From Methylopila sp. Yamaguchi (GTDB lineage Bacteria > Pseudomonadota > Alphaproteobacteria > Rhizobiales > Methylopilaceae), in NCBI RefSeq assembly GCF_002897035.1, contig NZ_BAUX01000007.1:62001-126000 (forward strand): a DNA stretch of 64,000 bases. The letters run 5' to 3'. Below, piece after piece: positions 53,847 to 63,107 of this stretch; positions within the stretch are counted from its first letter, which is position 1, and each line of letters begins with the position of its first letter. The notes beneath the pieces were generated by a model, which was not told the DNA's origin, made no database searches, and worked only from the letters and a program-made list of their open reading frames with translations. A program made the position numbers and the translations under genes.

Positions 53847-54875
53847 ATGACCGCAACTTTCAAGGCCGCCGCCTTCGCCGCTTTCGCCTCGCTCGGGCTG
53901 GCTCTGCCGGCCGGCGCCGCGGAGGTGAACGTCTACACGACCCGCGAGCCCGGCTTGATCCAGCCTTTGCTGGACGCCTACGCCGAGAAGGCGGGCGTCA
54001 AGGTCAACACCGTCTTCGTCAAGGAGGGGCTCGCCGAGCGCGTGGCGGCGGAGGGCGCGAACTCTCCGGCCGACATCCTGATGACGGTCGACTTCGGCAA
54101 TCTGATCGACCTCGTCGACCGCGGCCTGACGCAGCCGACGACGTCCGCCGCGATCGCGGCCGCGGTTCCCGCAAGCTTGCGCGACGCCGACGGCCAGTGG
54201 ACCGCCCTCTCGCTCCGCGCTCGCGTGGTCTACGTCTCGAAGGACCGCCTGCCGGACCTCAAGGCGCTCGCCTACGAGGACCTCGCCGACCCGAAGTGGA
54301 AGGGCAAGGTCTGCATCCGCTCGGGCCAGCATCCCTACAACACCTCGCTGATCGCCGCGGTGATCGCGAAGGACGGCCGCGAGGCCGCGAAGTCCTGGCT
54401 GACGGGGCTCAAGGCGAACCTGGCCCGCAAGGCCAGCGGCGGCGACCGCGAGGGCGCCCGCGACGTCCTAGCGGGCCTTTGCGACGTGGCGATCGGCAAT
54501 TCCTACTACGTCGGGCTGATGCGGTCCGGCAAAGGCGGCCCCGATCAGCAGAAGTGGGGCGAGGCGATCAACGTGGTGCTGCCGACTTTCGCCAAGGGCG
54601 GCGGCACCCATGTCAACGTCTCGGGCGCCGCGGTCGCCAAAAACGCGCCGAACAAGGAACAGGCCGTGAAGCTGCTCGAGTTCCTGGTCTCCGACGAGGC
54701 GCAGGGCCTCTACGCCAAGGCGAACTTCGAATACCCGGTGAAGCCCGGCGCGCCGGTCGATCCGATCCTCGCCTCCTTCGGTGAGCTGAAGGTCGACGAC
54801 GCCTCGCTCGCGGAGATCTCGAAGAATCGCAAGGCCGCCTCCGCGCTGGTCGACGAGGTCGGCTTCGACGGCTGA
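53847..54875 (+). CDS. Ferric iron ABC transporter substrate-binding protein (FbpA/FutA type)
   Basis: 342 residues with a signal peptide to AGAAE (about residue 25). Opens with VNVYTTREP, a fold mark of FbpA-type proteins, and has the iron-ligating tandem Tyr in GNSYYVGL near residue 218. Periplasmic Fe3+ capture. It is followed 13 bases later by its permease. Confidence 0.92.
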   Translation: MTATFKAAAFAAFASLGLALPAGAAEVNVYTTREPGLIQPLLDAYAEKAGVKVNTVFVKEGLAERVAAEGANSPADILMTVDFGNLIDLVDRGLTQPTTSAAIAAAVPASLRDADGQWTALSLRARVVYVSKDRLPDLKALAYEDLADPKWKGKVCIRSGQHPYNTSLIAAVIAKDGREAAKSWLTGLKANLARKASGGDREGARDVLAGLCDVAIGNSYYVGLMRSGKGGPDQQKWGEAINVVLPTFAKGGGTHVNVSGAAVAKNAPNKEQAVKLLEFLVSDEAQGLYAKANFEYPVKPGAPVDPILASFGELKVDDASLAEISKNRKAASALVDEVGFDG

Positions 54876-54888
54876 GCCGGCGACCGCG

Positions 54889-56592
54889 GTGACGCTTGCG
54901 GCCGAGGCGGCGCCGCGCCTGAGCCGCCCTCCCCGCGACGGCGGCCGCTGGCTTGCGGCCGGCGTCGCGATCGCGTGCCTGACGCTTGCGCCGGTCGCGG
55001 GACTTGTGGGACTCGCGGCCAGAGGCTCGGGCGATCTCTGGCCCCACCTCGCGGCCTACGTGCTGCCGCGGGCCGCCTGGGAAACGCTGCAGTTGCTCGC
55101 AGGAGTCGGCCTGGTCACCGCCGTCGTCGGCGTCGGGACGGCCTGGCTGGTCGTCGCCTACCGCTTTCCGGGCCGGAAAATCTTTGAGTGGGCGCTGCTG
55201 CTTCCGCTCGCGATGCCGACCTACATCGCGGCCTTCGCCTATCTCGACCTGACGCACCCCATCGGCCCGATCCAGACGACGCTGCGCGCCCTGCTCGGGA
55301 TCACCGACGTGCGGGGGCTGTGGTTCCCGGAAATCCGGTCCATGGGCGGATGCGTCCTGCTGCTCGGCGCGGTGCTCTACCCCTACGTCTATCTCACCAC
55401 CCGCGGACTGTTCCTGATGCAGTCCTCCGCGACGCTTGAGGCCGCGCGCACGCTCGGCGCCGGCGGCCTGCGGACCTTCCTCACCGTCGCCTTGCCGCTC
55501 GCCCGCCCCGCCATCGCGGTCGGCGTGTCGCTCGCGCTGATGGAGGCGTTGAACGACATCGGGGCCGCCGAATTTCTGGGCGTGCGCACCTTCACGGTGG
55601 CGATCTATTCGACCTGGGTGAACCGCTCCAGCGTCGAGGGCGCGGCGCAAATCGCGCTCGTCATGATCGCTCTGGTCCTGGCGCTGGTCGCCCTCGAGCG
55701 CTGGGCGCGTCGCCGCCAAGGGGTGGCCGGAGAGGCGCGCGCCGCCCGGCGCAGCGAGCCGCGCGACCTCGGCGCCTTGAGCCAGACGGGCTGCGTGCTG
55801 GCCTGCGCCGCGCCGATCGCGCTGGGCTTCGTGGCGCCTGCGGCCTACCTCGCCCATGCCGCCGCCGTCCGCATCGCAGCCTTCGGCGTGCCGCCGCAGA
55901 TCTATGGCGAGATCGCGCGGACCCTCGGCTTCGCGCTGATCGCGACCACGATCGCCGCCGCGCTCGGGTTCGTCCTCGCCTACGCCGCCCGCGTGCGCCG
56001 CGGCTTGCCGGCGCGCGCGGCTCAGGTCGCCGCGGGCGTCGGCTACGCCATGCCGGGCACGGTGCTCGCGGTCGGCCTGCTGACGCCGCTCGCAGGCTTC
56101 GACAACATGGTCGACGGGGTCGCGCGGCAGGCGCTCGGGATCTCGACCGGCCTGCTGATCTCGGGGTCCGGCGCCGCGCTCATCTTCGCCTATGTCGTGC
56201 GCTTCCTCGCGATTCCGTCCGGCGGCGTCGACGCCGGCCTCGCCAAAATCCCGCTGTCGCTGGACCACGCCGCCCGCACGCTCGGCGCGCGGCCGGCGGC
56301 CGTCGCCCGGGCGCTCCATCTGCCGCTCGCGGCGCCCGCGCTGGGCGCGGCGGCGCTGCTGGTGTTCGTGGACTGCATGAAAGAGTTGTCCGCGACGCTC
56401 TTGCTCCGCCCCCTCAACTTCGAGACCCTCGCGACCCATGTGTACGGCGAGGCGGCGCGGGGCACCTACGAGAGCGGCGCCGTCGCCGCCCTCGCCATCG
56501 TGCTCGTCGGTCTCGCGCCCGTCGCTCTCATCGCGCGGGCGTCCTCCCGGAACCGACCGGCGTCGGCCGAAGAACTGGGCGTCGCCCCCTAA
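54889..56592 (+). CDS. Ferric iron ABC transporter permease (FbpB type)
   Basis: 567 residues, two fused permease halves with about 12 helices. EAA loops are seen in each half: TLEAARTLGAGGLRTFLTVALPLARPAI and LDHAARTLGARPAAVARALHLPLAAPAL. GTG 54889 is the first start. No ATP-binding gene follows; the next gene is hemA. The ATPase must be encoded elsewhere or shared. Confidence 0.92.
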   Translation: MTLAAEAAPRLSRPPRDGGRWLAAGVAIACLTLAPVAGLVGLAARGSGDLWPHLAAYVLPRAAWETLQLLAGVGLVTAVVGVGTAWLVVAYRFPGRKIFEWALLLPLAMPTYIAAFAYLDLTHPIGPIQTTLRALLGITDVRGLWFPEIRSMGGCVLLLGAVLYPYVYLTTRGLFLMQSSATLEAARTLGAGGLRTFLTVALPLARPAIAVGVSLALMEALNDIGAAEFLGVRTFTVAIYSTWVNRSSVEGAAQIALVMIALVLALVALERWARRRQGVAGEARAARRSEPRDLGALSQTGCVLACAAPIALGFVAPAAYLAHAAAVRIAAFGVPPQIYGEIARTLGFALIATTIAAALGFVLAYAARVRRGLPARAAQVAAGVGYAMPGTVLAVGLLTPLAGFDNMVDGVARQALGISTGLLISGSGAALIFAYVVRFLAIPSGGVDAGLAKIPLSLDHAARTLGARPAAVARALHLPLAAPALGAAALLVFVDCMKELSATLLLRPLNFETLATHVYGEAARGTYESGAVAALAIVLVGLAPVALIARASSRNRPASAEELGVAP

Positions 56593-56647
56593 GGACGATC
56601 CCGGAGTTGACCTCGGGCCCGGCGCGACGTTCTGTCGCGCAGCGTCC

Positions 56648-56677
56648 TTCGAACGACGACATCGCCGGTTCGAACGA
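56648..56677. promoter_or_regulatory. Phased direct repeats upstream of hemA
   Basis: TTCGAACGA occurs at 56648-56656 and 56669-56677, start to start 21 bases, that is two helical turns, ending 29 bases before hemA. A hairpin GCGCGAC-GTTCT-GTCGCGC lies just upstream (56622-56640). Possibly a binding site pair for a haem or iron regulator. Confidence 0.4.
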
Positions 56678-56706
56678 TTATGACCTGTCGGCGAAAAGAG
56701 AGGCCG

Positions 56707-57933
56707 ATGAACTACGACGACGTTTTCCGTCACGCGGTCGAGCAGCTTCACCTCGAGAAGCGCTATCGCGTTTTCGCAGATCTCGAACGCCGTGCGGGCG
56801 ACTTCCCGCACGCGACGTGGCACGCGGCCGAGGGCCCGCGCGACGTCGTGATGTGGTGCTCCAACGACTATCTCGGCATGGGCCAGCACCCCAAGGTGCT
56901 CGCAGCCATGACCGAGACGGTGAACCGGCTCGGCGCAGGGGCCGGCGGCACGCGCAACATCGCCGGGACCAACCACCCGCTCGTGATGCTTGAGCACGAA
57001 CTCGCCGACCTTCACGGCAAGGAGGCGGGCCTGGTGTTCTCGTCCGGCTACGTTTCGAACGAGGCCGGCATCTCGACTATCGCCCGGTTGCTGCCGGACT
57101 GCGTGATCCTCTCCGACGCGCTGAACCACGCCTCGATGATCGCAGGCGTGCGCGGCTCCGGCTGCGACAAGAAGATCTTCGCCCACAACGACGTCGAGGA
57201 TCTCGAGCGCCTGCTCAAGGAGGCCGGCGACCGGCCGAAGCTGATCGCGTTCGAGAGCGTCTATTCGATGGACGGCGACGTCGCCCCGATCCGGGCGTTC
57301 TGCGACCTCGCGGACCGCTATGGCGCCATGACCTACCTCGACGAGGTCCACGCGGTCGGCATGTACGGCCCGCGCGGCGCCGGCATCGCCGAGCGCGAGG
57401 GCGTCATGGACCGGATCGACGTGATCGAGGGCACGCTCGCGAAGGCCTTCGGCGTGATCGGCGGCTACATCACCGGCACCCGGTCGCTGGTGGACGCGGT
57501 CCGCTCCTACGCGCCGGGCTTCATCTTCACCACCGCCATGCCGCCGGCGATCGCCGCCGCGGCGCGGGCCTCGGTCGCCCATCTCAAGGCCTCGCAGAGC
57601 GAGCGCGACCGGCACCAGGCCCAGGCCGCCCGGACCAAGGCCGCGCTCGCCGACCGCGGCCTGCCGGTGATGGACTCCGAGACCCACATCGTGCCGCTGT
57701 TCGTGGGGTGTCCCGAAAAGGCCAAGGCCGCCAGCGACATGCTGCTGGCCGAGCACGGCATCTACATCCAGCCGATCAACTATCCCACCGTGCCCCGCGG
57801 CACGGAGCGGCTGCGCATCACCCCGACGCCGTTCCACGACGACGCGCTGGTGGCGAAGCTCGCCCGCGCGCTGGACGCGGTCTGGGCCAAGCTCGACCTG
57901 CCGCGCCGCCCGATCGCCCAGGCCGCCGAGTAA
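56707..57933 (+). CDS. hemA: 5-Aminolevulinate synthase
   Basis: 408 residues; condenses glycine and succinyl-CoA, the first step of tetrapyrrole synthesis in Alphaproteobacteria. Marks: [40 protein letters not shown], and [14 protein letters not shown] containing the PLP Lys near residue 248. ATG 56707 follows AGAGAGG; the in-frame upstream ATG 56680 is not needed. Haem feeds cytochrome cL and catalase, and biliverdin derived from it would serve the phytochrome in this window. Confidence 0.97.
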   Translation: MNYDDVFRHAVEQLHLEKRYRVFADLERRAGDFPHATWHAAEGPRDVVMWCSNDYLGMGQHPKVLAAMTETVNRLGAGAGGTRNIAGTNHPLVMLEHELADLHGKEAGLVFSSGYVSNEAGISTIARLLPDCVILSDALNHASMIAGVRGSGCDKKIFAHNDVEDLERLLKEAGDRPKLIAFESVYSMDGDVAPIRAFCDLADRYGAMTYLDEVHAVGMYGPRGAGIAEREGVMDRIDVIEGTLAKAFGVIGGYITGTRSLVDAVRSYAPGFIFTTAMPPAIAAAARASVAHLKASQSERDRHQAQAARTKAALADRGLPVMDSETHIVPLFVGCPEKAKAASDMLLAEHGIYIQPINYPTVPRGTERLRITPTPFHDDALVAKLARALDAVWAKLDLPRRPIAQAAE

Positions 57934-57981
57934 GGCGGCCTCCGGGCGGCGGGGCGAGGCGCCCCTTCACGAGGTGCGTCC

Positions 57982-58494
57982 CTGACCGACGCCGATGCGC
58001 TGCCCTACCGTCCGAATGTCGGCGTCGCACTGTTCGACGCAGGCGGCCGCGTGCTGATCGCGCGACGCATCGGCGACGACGGCCCGGAAGTGCTGGTCCC
58101 AGGCTGCGAATGGCAGATGCCGCAGGGCGGCGTCGACCCGGACGAGGACATCGAAGCCGCCGCGCGTCGTGAGCTGTTCGAGGAGACCGGGGTGCGCAGC
58201 GCCACCCTTATCGGCGCGCACCCTGCGTGGCTGACCTACGATTTTCCGAAGTACGACGGGCCGCCCCACAGGCTCGCGGCCTTTCGGGGCCAGCGCCAGC
58301 GGTGGTTCGCGATGCGCTTCCACGGCGTGGACCACGAGATCGATCTGGCGCCGGCCGACGCCGGCGCCGAGCCGGAGTTTTCGGAATGGCGCTGGGAGCG
58401 GCTGGACCGGCTCCCGGCAATGGTCGTGCCCTACAAGCGCGCGGTCTATCTGGAGGTCGCCCGCGCCTTCGCGCCCCTCGCTGGGGGCGGCTGA
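57982..58494 (+). CDS. rppH: RNA pyrophosphohydrolase (Nudix), apparent CTG start
   Basis: 170 residues from CTG 57982. Removes pyrophosphate from 5' ends of mRNA. The Nudix box GGVDPDEDIEAAARRELFEETG is complete, and GEWQMPQGG-like CEWQMPQGG and YDFP are RppH marks. The usual N-terminus (T-D-x-LPYRPNVGVALF) is encoded upstream of the first ordinary start (GTG 58051), but the open frame back to the hemA stop has no ATG, GTG or TTG. CTG 57982 starts exactly at the family N-terminus, with GAGG eight bases before it. Starting at GTG 58051 would cut a core strand. Confidence 0.85.
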   Translation: MTDADALPYRPNVGVALFDAGGRVLIARRIGDDGPEVLVPGCEWQMPQGGVDPDEDIEAAARRELFEETGVRSATLIGAHPAWLTYDFPKYDGPPHRLAAFRGQRQRWFAMRFHGVDHEIDLAPADAGAEPEFSEWRWERLDRLPAMVVPYKRAVYLEVARAFAPLAGGG

Positions 58495-58557
58495 CCGAGG
58501 TCGGGAACCGCAGCGCCCGCATGGCTGTTCTCCTCCCGCGCAGAGGGGAATTGGGCG

Positions 58558-59358
58558 ATGGCCGGACGGGCGTTCTGGAAGGGATATCTCAAGCTCTCGC
58601 TCGTCACCTGCCCTGTGGCGATGACGCCCGCGACCTCCGAGAGCGAAAAGGTCCGGTTCCACACCCTGAGCCGCGCAACGGGCGCGCGGGTGGTGAGCGA
58701 ATACGTCGACTCGGTCACCGGCGACCCTGTCGAACGCGAGGACGAGGTCAAGGGTTACCCGCGCGGCGAGGATGACCACGTCCTGCTGGAGGACGAGGAG
58801 CTCGACGCCGTCGCCTTGGACACCACCCACACCATCGACGTCGAGATGTTCGCGCCCGCCGATTCCGTTGGCTGGATCTGGTACGACAAGCCCCATTACC
58901 TCGTCCCCGACGACAAGGTCGGCGAGGAGGCCTTCACCGTCATCCGGGAGGCCATGGCCGCGACCGGCATGGTGGGCATCTCGCGGCTGGTGCTCTACCG
59001 CCGCGAGCGCGCAGTGCTGCTGGAGCCGCGCGGCAAGGGCATCGTGCTCTGGACCCTGCGCTACGGCGATGAGGTCCGCGATCCGGAGGACTACTTCGGC
59101 GGTCTGGAGGCGGACAAGCCCGATCCCAAACTGATGACCCTAGTCACGTCGCTGATCGACGAGCGCACCAAGTCCTGGTCGCCCAAGATGGTGGACGACC
59201 CCGTCCAGGCGCGCTTGCTCAATCTGATCGCGTCACGGAAGAAGGGGCGGAAGACGAAGCCGAAGGCGAAGGTCGAGGAGCCCGCCGAGACCGGCAAGGT
59301 CATCAACATCATGGACGCGCTGAGGAAGAGCCTCGCGAAGGAAGGCGGGAAGCGCTGA
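58558..59358 (+). CDS. ku: Ku protein, first copy
   Basis: 266 residues; DNA-end-binding homodimer of bacterial non-homologous end joining. Starts WKGYLKLSLVTCPV, with the Ku core to about residue 230 and a short basic tail. The core includes DEVKGYPRGEDDHVLLEDEEL and GISRLVLYRRERAVLLEPRG. Convergent with ligD. Confidence 0.94.
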   Translation: MAGRAFWKGYLKLSLVTCPVAMTPATSESEKVRFHTLSRATGARVVSEYVDSVTGDPVEREDEVKGYPRGEDDHVLLEDEELDAVALDTTHTIDVEMFAPADSVGWIWYDKPHYLVPDDKVGEEAFTVIREAMAATGMVGISRLVLYRRERAVLLEPRGKGIVLWTLRYGDEVRDPEDYFGGLEADKPDPKLMTLVTSLIDERTKSWSPKMVDDPVQARLLNLIASRKKGRKTKPKAKVEEPAETGKVINIMDALRKSLAKEGGKR

Positions 59359-59410
59359 GCCGACGGCTGCTGCCGGCGTCGCCTTGAATCGGCCTGATCA
59401 CACACGCCGT

Positions 59411-59491
59411 CGTGCTTCGGCTTGACCGGACGACCCACCTCGGGCGTCTAGCTTCGTCGAGCCGTGGATGGTCCGGTCAAGCCGGACCATG
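59411..59491. repeat. Palindromic intergenic repeat between ku and ligD
   Basis: Core GGTCCGG-TCAAG-CCGGACC (59470-59488) within GTGGATGGTCC...GGACCATGAC, partly answered by CTTGACCGGACGACCCAC at 59421. It resembles the CCATCCACG/GTCATGG extragenic palindromes and lies between convergent genes. Confidence 0.7.
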
Positions 59492-59599
59492 ACGGTGGGG
59501 GGTCGAGAAGGGACCTTCCTCGCTGTGGGCGCCATGAATCGCAGGAGCTTCCAGGTCCCGGCTCAAGGCCGAACACGAGTCTGAGCTTGTCGGGGCGGC

Positions 59600-62125
59600 T
59601 TACCGCCTCTTACGACGCGACCCGCTCGTCTCGGCCTTAGGCAGCGGCTTCGCGGCCTTCCAGAAGCCGGCCCAAGGGTCCTTCTCAAGCGCCGCAAGCC
59701 GCTGCGGCATGTTCTGGACCGTGAAGTAGGCTGGTCCGATCTCGGACCCCAGCTCGTCCCAGGCGAGCGGCGCGGAGACGGCCGCGCCCGGGCGCGCGCG
59801 GGTCGAATAGGGCGCGACGGCGGTCTGTCCACGGCCATTGCGGAGGTAGTCGACCAGGATCTTGCCGCGCCGCTTGGCCTTCGACACCGTCGCGACGTAA
59901 GCCTTTGGGTCGTCCGCCGCCATGGCTTCTGCGATCGCCTTGGTGAAGGCCTTCGCCTCCGGCCATTCCGCCCGGGGCTCGAGCGGCGCGACCACGTGCA
60001 GGCCCTTGCCGCCCGAGGTCTTGACGAAGGCCGCGAGCCCCGCCGCCTCCAGCCGCGCCTTGGCCTCCTGCGCCGCCTCGATCACCTGGTCCCAGCCCAC
60101 TCCGTCGCCCGGATCGAGGTCGAGGATGATCATGTCCGGGCGCTCGAGGTCCTTCAGCGTCGAGCCCCAGGGGTGGATCTCGAGCACGCCGCCCTGCACG
60201 AGGCCGAGCAGCCCTTCGCGGCTGTCGATCGTCAGCACCGGCTCGTCGTCGGTCGGGTCGGGGGCCTGTCCGATGGCCGCGTTCATGCCTTTCCAACCGT
60301 GCTTCTGGAAAAAGCACTGCTCCCCCACCCCGCCGGGGCAGCGCAGCAGCGACAGCGGCCGGCCGACGAGGAAGGGCGCGATCTTCGGCCAGACCTCCAT
60401 GTAGTAGTCGGCGAGGCCCTGCTTCGTGACGCCGACGTCGGCCCAGTAGACCCGATCAGGATGCGTCAGGCGGACCTTCGGCGCGGAAACCTTCTCGGTG
60501 CGCGGCGTCTCGTCCGCGGACCCGGCGGCCTCTTCGCGCTTCACCTCCCCGGCAGGCTTGTCCTCGCGCAGGCCGCGGAACGAGGCGTGACGCAGGTGAT
60601 GATCGCCGGTCCAGGCCCGGAACTCGACCTCCGCGACGAGATCAGGCCGGACGTAGCGCGCGCCGCGCGCCTCCTCGGCCGTAAGCTTCTGCGCGAAGGG
60701 CGAGCGCTTGATCTCGCGCTCCTGCAGCCGCGTGAACAGGTCGCGCGCGATCTTCGCGGAGAACCCGGTCCCGACGCGGCCCACGGGAACGAGCTTTCCG
60801 CCCTCGTGCACGCCGAGCACCAGCGACCCGATCGCCTCCTTCGCGCTGGTCGACGGCGTGTAGCCGCCGATCACGAACTCCTGCCGGTGCGTGCACTTGG
60901 ACTTGATCCAACTCCGCCCGCGCCCCGAGGCGTAGGGGGCGTCGCGGTCCTTCGAGACCACGCCCTCCAGGCTGAGACGGCAGGCGTGCTGCAGCACCAG
61001 GCCGCCGTTCTCCTCGAAATGCTCGCTGAGCTTCACGATGGGGCCGCCGGCGCCTACAAGCTTGGCCAGCGCCGCCTTGCGATCGATGAGCGCGCTGGGC
61101 CGCAGGTCCTGGCCGTCCAGAAACAGCAGGTCGAAGACGTAGAACACGAAGCTGTCCGTACGCCCCTCGCTCAGCGCCTCCTGGAGCGCCGAGAAGTCGG
61201 ACGCGCCGGCGTCGTTCTCCACGATCAGTTCGCCGTCGATCATCGCCTCCGTCACCGGCAGCGCCTTCAGCGCCTCCACCACCTGAGGACCGAAGCGATC
61301 CGTCCAGTCGAGGCCGCTCCGGGTCAGCAACCGCACCTCGCCGTCGGCGATCCGGGCGATCAGCCGGTAGCCGTCGAACTTGATCTCGTGGATCCATTTC
61401 GCCCCGGCCGGCGCCTTGGCGGCGAGCGTGGCGAGGGCGGGCTCCACGAAGTCGGGCATCGGAGCCGTCTTCGCCTTCTTGATTTTCGCCTGCTGAGGGG
61501 CCGCGCGGTTCGTCTTCGGGCGGTCGATCTTGCCGGTCTTCGACGACCACCCCGGGGCCTCGCCGGCGATTTCCTCCAGACTACGCCCGGTCTTCACCGA
61601 CTCCGGCCGCTCCTCCAGGATGTCCGGCGCGCCTTCGTCCCGTCCCGCGTCGTCGTCGCCCTTGATCAGCAGCCAGTTGTCGCGCTTTTCCCCGCGCCGC
61701 CGGGCCATCCGCACGAGATTCCAGCGGCCTCCCAGCTTCTCGCCATGCAGCTCGAACTCAAGGTGGCCTTTGGCGAGCCCACGTCGTGGATCGGCCAGCG
61801 GCGTCCAGCTGCCGCGGTCCCACAGCACGACCGTCCCGCCGCCGTATTCGCCCTTCGGGATCGTGCCCTCGAAGTCGCCGTAGGCCAGCGGGTGGTCCTC
61901 GACCTCGACCGCGAGGCGCTTTTCGCCCACCACGAGGCTTGGCCCCTTCGCCACCGCCCAGCTCTTTAGGACGCCGTCGAGCTCCAGGCGCAGGTCGTAG
62001 TGCAGCCGGGTCGCGTCGTGCTTCTGGATCAGGTAGGCGTCGCCGCCGCCGGACGGCGCCTCGTCGCCCGAGGGCTCGCTCGTCTTCTTGAAGTCGCGCT
62101 TTTGTCGGTAGAGGTCGAGCGCCAT
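59600..62125 (-). CDS. ligD: Multifunctional DNA ligase D
   Basis: 841 residues in the order phosphoesterase, ligase, polymerase. PE about 1-165 (IQKHDATRLHYDLRLE, IPKGEYGGGTV). ATP-dependent ligase about 220-535 with adenylated Lys near 245 (HEIKFDGYRL), ELIVEN and EGVVSKDRDAPY. Primase-polymerase from about 548 (LTHPDRVYW, LLRCPGG, LDLDPGDGVGW catalytic Asp pair). Works with Ku. Two bases separate it from the upstream ku2 stop. Confidence 0.96.
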   Translation of the reverse strand: MALDLYRQKRDFKKTSEPSGDEAPSGGGDAYLIQKHDATRLHYDLRLELDGVLKSWAVAKGPSLVVGEKRLAVEVEDHPLAYGDFEGTIPKGEYGGGTVVLWDRGSWTPLADPRRGLAKGHLEFELHGEKLGGRWNLVRMARRRGEKRDNWLLIKGDDDAGRDEGAPDILEERPESVKTGRSLEEIAGEAPGWSSKTGKIDRPKTNRAAPQQAKIKKAKTAPMPDFVEPALATLAAKAPAGAKWIHEIKFDGYRLIARIADGEVRLLTRSGLDWTDRFGPQVVEALKALPVTEAMIDGELIVENDAGASDFSALQEALSEGRTDSFVFYVFDLLFLDGQDLRPSALIDRKAALAKLVGAGGPIVKLSEHFEENGGLVLQHACRLSLEGVVSKDRDAPYASGRGRSWIKSKCTHRQEFVIGGYTPSTSAKEAIGSLVLGVHEGGKLVPVGRVGTGFSAKIARDLFTRLQEREIKRSPFAQKLTAEEARGARYVRPDLVAEVEFRAWTGDHHLRHASFRGLREDKPAGEVKREEAAGSADETPRTEKVSAPKVRLTHPDRVYWADVGVTKQGLADYYMEVWPKIAPFLVGRPLSLLRCPGGVGEQCFFQKHGWKGMNAAIGQAPDPTDDEPVLTIDSREGLLGLVQGGVLEIHPWGSTLKDLERPDMIILDLDPGDGVGWDQVIEAAQEAKARLEAAGLAAFVKTSGGKGLHVVAPLEPRAEWPEAKAFTKAIAEAMAADDPKAYVATVSKAKRRGKILVDYLRNGRGQTAVAPYSTRARPGAAVSAPLAWDELGSEIGPAYFTVQNMPQRLAALEKDPWAGFWKAAKPLPKAETSGSRRKRR

Positions 62126-62127
62126 GG

Positions 62128-63039
62128 TCAGCTCGCCTTGCGGCGCTCCGCGGTCCTTCCGGCCGCGGACTTAGCCGGCGCTTTCGCCTTCGCGGGGGCG
62201 GCCTTCTTCGCCGTCTTCGCGGCAGCCTTGGCAGGAGCCTTCGTCGGGGCCTTAGACTTGTCGGCCTTGAGACCTGCGCTCTCGCGCAAAGCCGCCAGCA
62301 GATCGGTGACCTTCGCCGGCGCCTTGGGCTTCTTCGGCGTGATCTTGCGGCCCTCGACCTTGGCCTGCACCAGCTCCGCGAGCGCGGCCTCGTAGCGGTC
62401 CTCGGTGGCGGAGGGGTCGAAGGTCCCTCTCTTGGTGTCGATGATGTGCCGGGCGAGGTCGAGCATTTCGCCCTTGATCTTGGTGGCCGGAAGATCCCGG
62501 AACGCTTCGGTCGCCGAGCGCACCTCGTAGTCGAAGTTCAGCGTGGTGCCGACCAGCCCCTCGCCGTGGGGACGGATGAGCACCGTGCGCTCGCGGCGGA
62601 ACAGCACCGTGCGGGCGAGCGCGACGACCTTCTTGGCGCGCATGCCCTCGCGCAGCAGCGCGAAGGCCTCCTCCGCAGCGCCGTCCGCCGGCGCGAGGTA
62701 GTAGGGCTTGTCGAAATAGACGTCGTCGACGGCGTCGCAGGGGATGAAAGCGTCGACGTCGAGCGTCTTGTCGCTCTCGGGCGTCGCGGCCGCCACCTCC
62801 TCGGGCTCCAGGATGACATACTCGCCGGACGACACCTCGTAGCCCTTCACCTGATCGTCGCGCTCCACCGGTTCTCCGGTCTCGCTGTCGACATACCGGC
62901 GCTTCACGCGGTTGCCGGTCTCTCGGTTCAAGGTGTGGAACGCGATGCGGTCGGAGGTCGACGCCGCGGTGTAGAGAGCGACCGCGCAGGCGACTTCGCC
63001 GACCCTCAGAAAGCCCTTCCAGTTTGCGCGCGGCGCCAC
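62128..63039 (-). CDS. ku: Ku protein, second copy, with a long basic tail
   Basis: 303 residues. Ku core like the first copy (WKGFLRVGEVACAVALY, DDQVKGYEVSSGEYVILEPEEV, LARTVLFRRERTVLIRPHG). Residues about 250-303 are a Lys/Ala/Pro-rich tail of PAK-type repeats, absent from the other Ku. Such tails bind DNA and help threading inward from ends. Same transcript as ligD, so this is probably its main partner. Confidence 0.94.
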   Translation of the reverse strand: MAPRANWKGFLRVGEVACAVALYTAASTSDRIAFHTLNRETGNRVKRRYVDSETGEPVERDDQVKGYEVSSGEYVILEPEEVAAATPESDKTLDVDAFIPCDAVDDVYFDKPYYLAPADGAAEEAFALLREGMRAKKVVALARTVLFRRERTVLIRPHGEGLVGTTLNFDYEVRSATEAFRDLPATKIKGEMLDLARHIIDTKRGTFDPSATEDRYEAALAELVQAKVEGRKITPKKPKAPAKVTDLLAALRESAGLKADKSKAPTKAPAKAAAKTAKKAAPAKAKAPAKSAAGRTAERRKAS

Positions 63040-63107
63040 GGCGGTCCTCCGTACAAGACGGACTCGAACGTCGGGCGCGGCGTCCGGTTCCCCAAGGCTC
63101 TCAGGGC

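Noticed and set aside
54613-57837. 1074-codon minus-strand open frame across the iron permease and hemA
   Set aside because: Antisense shadow of two clear plus-strand genes; low-complexity Arg/Gly/His sequence.
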